DNA of 64,000 nt from Patiria pectinifera (taxonomy: Eukaryota > Echinodermata > Asteroidea > Valvatida > Asterinidae). This document shows positions 55,901 to 61,900 of this stretch, in pieces; the stretch's first letter is position 1, and every line of letters begins with the position of its first letter. Below the pieces are notes generated by a model. It did not search any database and was not told the DNA's origin. It was given only the letters and a program-made list of their open reading frames with translations. Position numbers and translations under genes: made by a program. The stretch covers positions 18,063,513-18,127,512 of the forward strand of contig CM057147.1 of the NCBI GenBank assembly GCA_029964075.1, in the 5' to 3' direction.

Positions 55901-58900
55901 CATTGGTTCCTGCACAGTGGTGGATTTCAGAGGATTCAAGAAGATTCTTGCAAAAACGCTAAGAGAATTAGGGTCCAGCATTCAATTGCTGCTGAGCAAT
56001 TATGTACCTGTATGCAGGTTGACCGAGTCAGCGCTACACCCTCTCCTTATCAGCTTAGCGGCAAAGCTGTCTTCCCCGTAACCCCGGCTGCTTAGCGTCG
56101 GGTCCAGGGCAAGCCACAGGCTGCTGTCCCCGTCGCCATTCTGGAGGTCAAGGTTCAAACTAAGACAACAACAGACAACAAACAGAGCAGGGAGTTAGAT
56201 TGTAGACCTAACCTCATGCACGAACACATATGAAGTGGCATCCAACTCGCGTGACGATACGTGTGTTCGGGAACACATATACGGAAATAGGGAGTTTGAG
56301 CTCTTCGGAAGGTTTTATTGACTTTGAGATCACTTACGATTTCTGGGATAAAAGAAGATCAAAGATTTCCTGGTTGCGGCTGGCAACTGCTCGATGAAGG
56401 GCAGAACTGTCAAATGAAAAAAAGGAAGTCTTAAATAATCCACACACTGAAAAATCTAATGTCTTAAGTCTGAATAGAACATAATTATAACATTACTATA
56501 AAAACACACACTAATGCTAAGATAGCCGAAGCTCTCCGGCAGAACTTGTTGGCAATTGGATTTCAAACCCATTTAGATATTCCTTACATGCAAAGCATTT
56601 TTTCTTTAACAACTTATCCATCACATCGTTCTGTGACAAAGAAAAGGTTGTAAGCAGCCCAGGCACGCAAAAAGCACTTTTGGAGAAAATCAAGTTGACA
56701 GGTTTTGTACTGCGATTTCTAGATTAACAAGTAAGGTGTGTTTACAAACACAAATGCCCCGCAACCGTGACTGTTTCCATGACATAACACATACTCTTTT
56801 AACATCAACTTACATGTACCTTGGTCACATGGAACATTCATTGACAGCATTAGTGTCTTCTGTAGGTTTTAAATGAATTAATCCCTAATCCCTATGATCT
56901 CAGAATAAATACAAGATTTATATTGTTTTAGCCACTGTGACCTTGACCCTTGACCTTTCGACCCACTTATGTGATAGGCCTATTTGGATTACCAAGAACG
57001 ATCCACAAACCAAATTTGAAGTTCACTTGTAAAGTATTTCTCAAGTTATTGCGCTGACAAAATTTCTTTTGTTTTAGCCACTGTGACCTTGACCCTTGAC
57101 CTTTTGGCCCCAAATGCAATAGGCTTCTAAGGATTGCCAAGGACAATCCACAAACCAAATTTGAAGTTCATATGTAAAGTGTATCTCAAGTTATCACGCT
57201 GACAAAATTTCTTTTGTTTTTGCCACTGTGACCTTGACCCTTGACCTTTTGGCCCCAAATGCAAAAGGCTTCTTAGGATTGCTAAGGACAATCCACAAAC
57301 CAAATTTGAAGTTCATATGTAAAGTATTTCTCAAGTTATCGCGCTGACAAAATTTCTATTGTTCTAGTCACTGTGAACTTAACCTTTGGCCTTTTGGCCC
57401 CGAATGCAAAAGGCTTCTTAGGATTGCCAAGGACAATCCACAAACCAAATTTGAAGTTCATATGTAAAGTATTTCTCAAGTTATCGCGCTGACAACATTT
57501 CTATTGTTCTAGTCACTGTGAACTTGACCTTTGGCCTTTTGGCCCCAAATGCAAAAGGCTTCTTAGGATTACCAAGGACAATCCACAAACCAAATTTGAA
57601 GTTCATATGTTAAGTATTTCTCAAGTTATCGCGCTGACAAGATTTGTCCGGACACACACACACACACACGCACCCACACCCCCACCCACACACCCACATA
57701 CCCACCCACCCACCCACCCACCCACGGAAGGACAAGGCGGAAACAGTATGCCCCTTCGGCTTCGCCGCGGGGCATAAAAATCACATAAGGTTGAAATTTT
57801 AACTGATGAAATTCGTTAATAATTAAAATAATATTGGGCATTTTGTGTAGAAATATTACTTAATTTTGAAGTTATTTAAATGTTTATGCTAGCGACCTTT
57901 TATTGGGAACTTCCCAAGCCTTAAACATACGCTTAAGCAGCATGTTAAATCCTTTAATACCACTTTTTGACGGGAACAAAATTGGCATTGTGTACCCACT
58001 TGAGTGGGACATTATCACGCTTGGAACATTTTTTTTGTTACATTAGAATTATACGCTTATGACCTTTTGCTGGGCACAAATAATGAAAAACCTCCTTCCG
58101 TCCTTTGTTTACTGTTAATTACATCAGAATGACGTAGCCCCTTGAGGCAATATGTATACCACATAAAAGATATTTCCAAGCTCTATCGATTACCCGAAAA
58201 ATCTGAACTTGACCTTTTGACCCATTTTTCGAACTTACGACCTTCTTCCAGGCACCCGGCGAAATGTTGTGGTTCTCTTTCAAAAAAGTTGTATCTGTAT
58301 CTGCAAAGACGCTTTTGGATGATACCCCCCCCCACCCCCCACCAAAAAAAAATTAAATCAGGTACCAGTAATGTTTGGTCAAACATTGGGTAACCAGCTA
58401 TCTGTCCTGGCCCCATGACCTGCGTTTGAGAAAAATCTCATTAAGGACACGAGTGGAAAACAAACGACAGGCATGCAACTGGGAAGTCACAAAAAAAGAG
58501 GAAATTCAAATCTTTCCAAGACTTTGTACAGTGTTTTTCTATTTTCAATGGCACACATTGGAAGTGAAAAAAAAAGGAAATCAGCTGATCCGAGAAAGTT
58601 GCATGCCTGAAACGAAGGGGTTAATGAACCTTTGATTACGAAAACCTATAGGTAGGAAATCTGTTTTAAGTCGGTTTTTTTGGTAGGAAATACAGTATGA
58701 CTCACTTTCCGTGGGAGTCCTGTTGATCAGGGTTAGCGCCGTGCTGCAACAGCTTAGTAGCAACCTCCGTCATGTCGGCTACCAGCTCCGGTGGGGAGGC
58801 TAAGGGGCTGTAGGAGGCCGCCATGTGTAAAGCTGTCTCTTTATCCTGTAAGGTGGCAGCGTTGACTTTGGCGTCGGCTTGGATCAGGAAGAAAGCTGAG

Positions 58901-61900
58901 AACTTGTCCCCTGTGGGAGGAAATGATCAGGGAGTGGTGAGGAGTCGGGATAAAACCTGGGGCCGATGAATGAATGTCAACTCGGCAGGCAAGTTGAGGC
59001 TTTCAATTGGTTAGCCATTGTTTGACATTTGGGAATTAAAAAATCTTTAAGAGCCTGTGTTCGTACACTGACCTCTCTTGACCGCTTTGTGGAGCAGGCT
59101 CCGGCCCATGGAGTCGGCCCGGTCAATGTCCACTTTGTGCTTGACCAGCTCGTTGGCGATGCCTTCCTGCTGGGTGGACAGGGCTAGGTCAAGGGGCAGG
59201 TCACCACGCTCGTCGATCTCATCTAGTTTGTCTGGAAGCTGAAAGGAAACATCACAAAGAAAGTCTTAAAATAATAAAGTGTATTTATAAAGCGCACAGA
59301 TCCACCAGTATTGGTGCTCAAGGCGCTACGTCATTATTATCCTGCTCACTTGGCCAATGAAACATTCCAAATACCATCTCAGCTCCCTGGGGAGTATACA
59401 GCTGGATACAGCCATTTTGGCGCAAAGCAGCTAAAATCAATCACAATAACCATCTCTGCCCTCACAGGTACCCATTTACTCCTGGGTGGAGAGAAGCAAT
59501 GAGTGACAAAATGCCTTGCCCAAGGGCACAAGCACCATAACCCCAGGCTGGACTCGAACCCACAACCGGCAGAATTACCCGCAGACCACAAATTCAAATG
59601 CTCCAGCCCACGAGGCCACGGCACTATGTATTATGTAAGTCTGAAAATATCCATTGTAATTCAACAAGATTGCTTTCCCATACATTTCAATTTTTGATGA
59701 CACCGGTAAATATTCAAGGATAATCTGCAGGTGTAAAGATATTAACAATATGATACGTATCATGACACTGAGATAAGATACATTCCATGCTTTGTATCAT
59801 GAATAAGCGTAAGTTTGTGGTGACGGAATGTGACAAGCAAAACTCAACGCAGTGCAATACACATTTTTGTATCCCAATACAGAACCATTGCATTTCCGTA
59901 TCACAACTTTTGCATATTGCAAAAATCATTCACCTCGACAATAAGCGCAAAAGAGTAAGAAGTTTTTTATAATTTTACAAATTACACAAATTAAAGAAAA
60001 AAACTATATGGGCATTTTCATTTTTACATGTTAAATGAGAATAAGCCGTCACAAACAAAATTAAAGTTCAGTAGATATTACATTGCTTGCTACACAACAC
60101 AAAACTGTTTGATACACATTTAAGTTCAACAACACTAAATTTACAGTAACTCACATGGTTTCCATTGCAAATTTGATTAACCCTAACTGCCTAGCACGGT
60201 TTACTAGGAACCATGCCCATCCTGGCCAATTCCAACACCATGTGGGAAACTGCACACACATATTTCTGACTTTGATTCTGGAGGTGTGCCAAACCCAATG
60301 TAAAAGACTGTCAGTTTAAGGGTACTGTACCCATCCTGACAGATTCCAACAAAACAGGCCGTTGGGGTTTGATGGGTTGAGTTCTGTTAGGGTTAAGGTC
60401 ATAGAACCAAAACCTTTCTGAACTAATTTGATGCTCGGGCTCATCAAGAACGAAGTTTGGCAATAGTTCAGAAAACTTGAATAGCAAAATGTTAGGGGAC
60501 TAATATGCATATATCATAATAGTCCTACGTACCAAAGCATCAAACTCCATGAGGTACAGGAACACGATGTCTTCCCGTCGGTTCCTGATGGCATGGTGTA
60601 AGGGGAACGGCGTCTTAGCCTTGAACATCTTGTACAGCAACGGTGCCGTCATGTTGACAAAGTCGTTGCTGGTGAAATCGTTCTATGAAAATAACACAAA
60701 ATCCATTTTTTTTTTTATTTGTATAACTTTTTTATATTTCATAACTCTCAATGGCTAAACAACAAACTACAACTGCTAAATAACAATGTAAACCGATTCT
60801 CGAAATTTCCTGTAAAAATATGAAGAGATATTTCCAAAACGGGATATTTGCTGTTTTTTTCCCTTTTAGAATCCTGCTTTCTCCTGGCTGCCCAAAAGCA
60901 ATTTTGACGGCTGTTATATACTTAAACACAACTTAAGAATACAATATGGCAAAAAATGAAGTTAAGAAGCAGCTGTTATACTGTTTTTATTCTTTAAGAA
61001 AAGTTTCATGACCGTGCAAAGTGTTCACCTTTTTCAAATGGATGTGTCGCATTTCGTATATTATGGTCATGAAAATTACAAATGGAAATACCAGAGTTGG
61101 AAATAAGTCAATCACAAGTCTATCACAAGTCCATCACAAGTCATCCAGTGTTGATTAATGTAACATGGTAGTTAAGTGAACCGTGACGAAGGCGTTTCAT
61201 CCCCTGTTACTTGTAACTCAAGTTATGATAGACTTGCGATATGGCTTGTGATTGACTGTGACCCAACTTGCGATTTGACTTGTCACTGACTTGCAATTAA
61301 ACTGACTATAACTAAAGAAAAATTACGAAAACCTCTCTCATTTAACCCTTACTCCACAAGCAAGCATTTTTCTTCTAGTACTTTTTCAAAATTAGTCAAA
61401 ACCCTAAAATGTTCAGTAAAATCTAAAACACATCCTTTGTACATCACAGATCTGTGTCAGCAATCCCAATGTAAAAAAAAAAACAGGGCCTGGGCCTTGC
61501 GATATTAAATCCTCCAAAATCCTGCACAAAAACCCAGTGTTAGAATCTGACAGATTTTGAAGGATAAAGGATGTAGAGCTACTCCCTCAAGTGACTCACC
61601 CAGTGAGTGGAGATGAGTTCTGAGCAGTGAGCTTTGAGCGACGTTGCACCAATCTCCTCAGCTGTCTGGTAGTAGCGGATGCAGTTCCTCACGTTGACTG
61701 AAGACATCAAGGCTTTCTCACATCTTTCAATAGAAACAAAACAAAAAGCCTTTTGAATGCCAAGTTAATAGTCGGGTTGGCATAGTCGCCATTTCCTTGC
61801 ACTTCCCCAATATTTCTCCCTTGTCCTTAAGAATGTAAATTAATTAACCCTCCAACTGATAGAACTGTCACAAACTGTCAAAAACCAACTAACTTCATCT

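Larger units (their letters stand above)
56407..58705 (-). other. ANKFY1 intron (2.3 kb) with a 145-bp tandem array
   Basis: Array at 56925-57640, CA/CCCA simple repeat 57650-57726, loop motif CCCCTTCGGCTTCGCCGCGGGGC at about 57752, and a GGCATGCAAC MITE at 58469-58609. The portions 56407-56900 and 57790-58460 show nothing recognisable. Confidence 0.8.
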
